This document shows positions 63,428-64,000 of a stretch of 64,000 nt of DNA, piece after piece. The translations under genes were made by a program, and so were the position numbers. Each line of letters opens with the position of its first letter. Positions within the stretch are counted from its first letter, which is position 1. The stretch comes from Bifidobacterium reuteri DSM 23975 (lineage in GTDB: Bacteria; Actinomycetota; Actinomycetes; Actinomycetales; Bifidobacteriaceae): positions 216,506 through 280,505 of the forward strand of contig NZ_JGZK01000006.1 of NCBI RefSeq assembly GCF_000741695.1, given 5' to 3'. A model generated the notes under the pieces. That model searched no databases. It was not told the origin of the DNA and worked only from the letters and a program-made list of their open reading frames with translations.

Positions 63428-63500
63428 GGGGCTATAGCGCAGCTGGTAGCGCATCTCCATGGCATGGAGAGGGTCGGGGGTTCGAATCCCCCTAGCTCCA
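63428..63500 (+). tRNA. tRNA-Ala (anticodon GGC), copy 1
   Basis: A 73-nt cloverleaf: acceptor GGGGCTA/TAGCTCC with discriminator A, D arm AGCGCAGCTGGTAGCGC, anticodon loop ATGGCAT giving GGC, and T stem with GGGGG/CCCCC. CCA is not encoded. Confidence 0.95.
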
Positions 63501-63568
63501 CGAAGAGGTTGCTGGCTGTGGGCTGGCGGCTTCGAGATTCGCGGGGTTTCCGCGGGTCGCGCAATTTT

Positions 63569-63641
63569 GGGGCTATAGCGCAGCTGGTAGCGCATCTCCA
63601 TGGCATGGAGAGGGTCAGGGGTTCGAATCCCCTTAGCTCCA
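63569..63641 (+). tRNA. tRNA-Ala (anticodon GGC), copy 2
   Basis: Identical to copy 1 except for one T-stem pair, where G-C is replaced by A-T (AGGGG/CCCCT), a compensated change that keeps the stem. The 68-base spacer has no promoter-like elements, so the two are likely one transcript. Confidence 0.95.
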
Positions 63642-63773
63642 CGGGCATTTAGACGGAGAATGGCGATAATAAAGGGCGGTATTGCTGTTTTCGTGGGTGG
63701 TGGTTCGTCGTCGAGCCGTTGAGTGTGTAAGTGTGAGGGGCGTTTCCGCGTATTCTGTTTTCCGACCAAAGAA

Positions 63774-64000
63774 ATGAACCACGGAAAACGCCTGAACAAG
63801 AGCTTATTCACCAGATTACTGAACGTCAAAGGCATGGTCGTCGAGGACGCGCGGATCATGGATTCGCCGTTGCGTCCCGAGCCCGTGCTCGAGGTGCGGG
63901 TGCGCCCGCGCGCGGGCATGCTCAGATGCTCGAGATGCGGGCGGAAGCGCCCGGGCGTATGACCGTGGCGGCGGGGTGCGCCGGTGGCGTCATCAGATTT
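63774..64000 (+). pseudogene. ISL3-family transposase, frameshifted and cut by the window edge
   Basis: ATG at 63774 opens a 62-residue frame that matches the start of ISL3 transposases: LFTRLLNVKGMVVEDARI, then a zinc-ribbon beginning CSRCGRK. It stops at TGA 63960-63962. Removing one base near 63956 restores the expected RPGYDRGGGVRRWRHQI continuation to the window end, so the gene carries a 1-base insertion (or uses frameshifting). The terminal inverted repeat was not identified with confidence. The rest of the element lies beyond the window. Confidence 0.75.

Overview
The window looks like a Bifidobacterium chromosome. The direct evidence is a phosphoketolase (xfp) gene next to phosphate acetyltransferase (pta) and acetate kinase (ackA), which is the core of the bifid shunt. 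Supporting evidence is the actinobacterial gene set (two WhiB proteins, CarD, a PdtaS/PdtaR-type pair, an LCP protein), a high-GC coding style, and a LacI-type palindrome in front of pyruvate kinase like the one reported for the bifidobacterial regulator AraQ. The species cannot be fixed from the sequence alone.

1-13.5 kb: the tail of a PdtaS-like histidine kinase faces whiB1 across a shared terminator. Behind it lies a broken FtsK/EccC-type ATPase gene carrying two separate lesions. Then come a cell-envelope block (LCP protein, WhiB2-like regulator, large GT2 membrane glycosyltransferase, DUF5719 protein, zincin-like protein), a HAD phosphatase, a ComF-like protein and a two-component system. 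13.5-29 kb is housekeeping: glgB, carD, ispF, a zinc-type ABC importer with metal-regulator-like palindromes, folD, rpsA, coaE, uvrB, terC and pyk. 29-37.9 kb: a NUDIX protein, tRNA-Leu, the ANTAR regulator, polA, a Nif3-like protein, a second NUDIX protein and glgX.

37.9-45.8 kb is the accessory region. It holds a DinJ/YafQ toxin-antitoxin pair, an Abi/HEPN protein fused to an ASCH domain, and a roughly 5 kb segment bounded by a 69 bp repeat of the tRNA-Pro 3' half. That segment carries an MFS exporter with its divergent LysR regulator, a second Abi/HEPN protein and decayed remnants, but no integrase. The Abi-ASCH fusion plus its single-domain paralogue is the best candidate for an undescribed defence-type system here.

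45.8-64 kb returns to core genes: a DUF998-like membrane protein, a DJ-1/PfpI protein, aroA, ackA, pta, xfp, guaA, a DUF1846 protein, prs, tRNA-Gln, glmU, rsfS, a histidine phosphatase and two tandem tRNA-Ala(GGC). The window ends inside an ISL3-type transposase that is already frameshifted.

Functional links: xfp, pta, ackA and pyk belong to central fermentation; glgB and glgX to glycogen turnover; prs, guaA and folD to nucleotide and one-carbon supply; glmU, LCP and the GT2 protein to envelope building. Several genes (coaE, uvrB, the Nif3-like gene, aroA, the Abi-ASCH gene) lack a Shine-Dalgarno site and have a -10-like hexamer ending 7-8 nt before the ATG, which suggests leaderless mRNAs.
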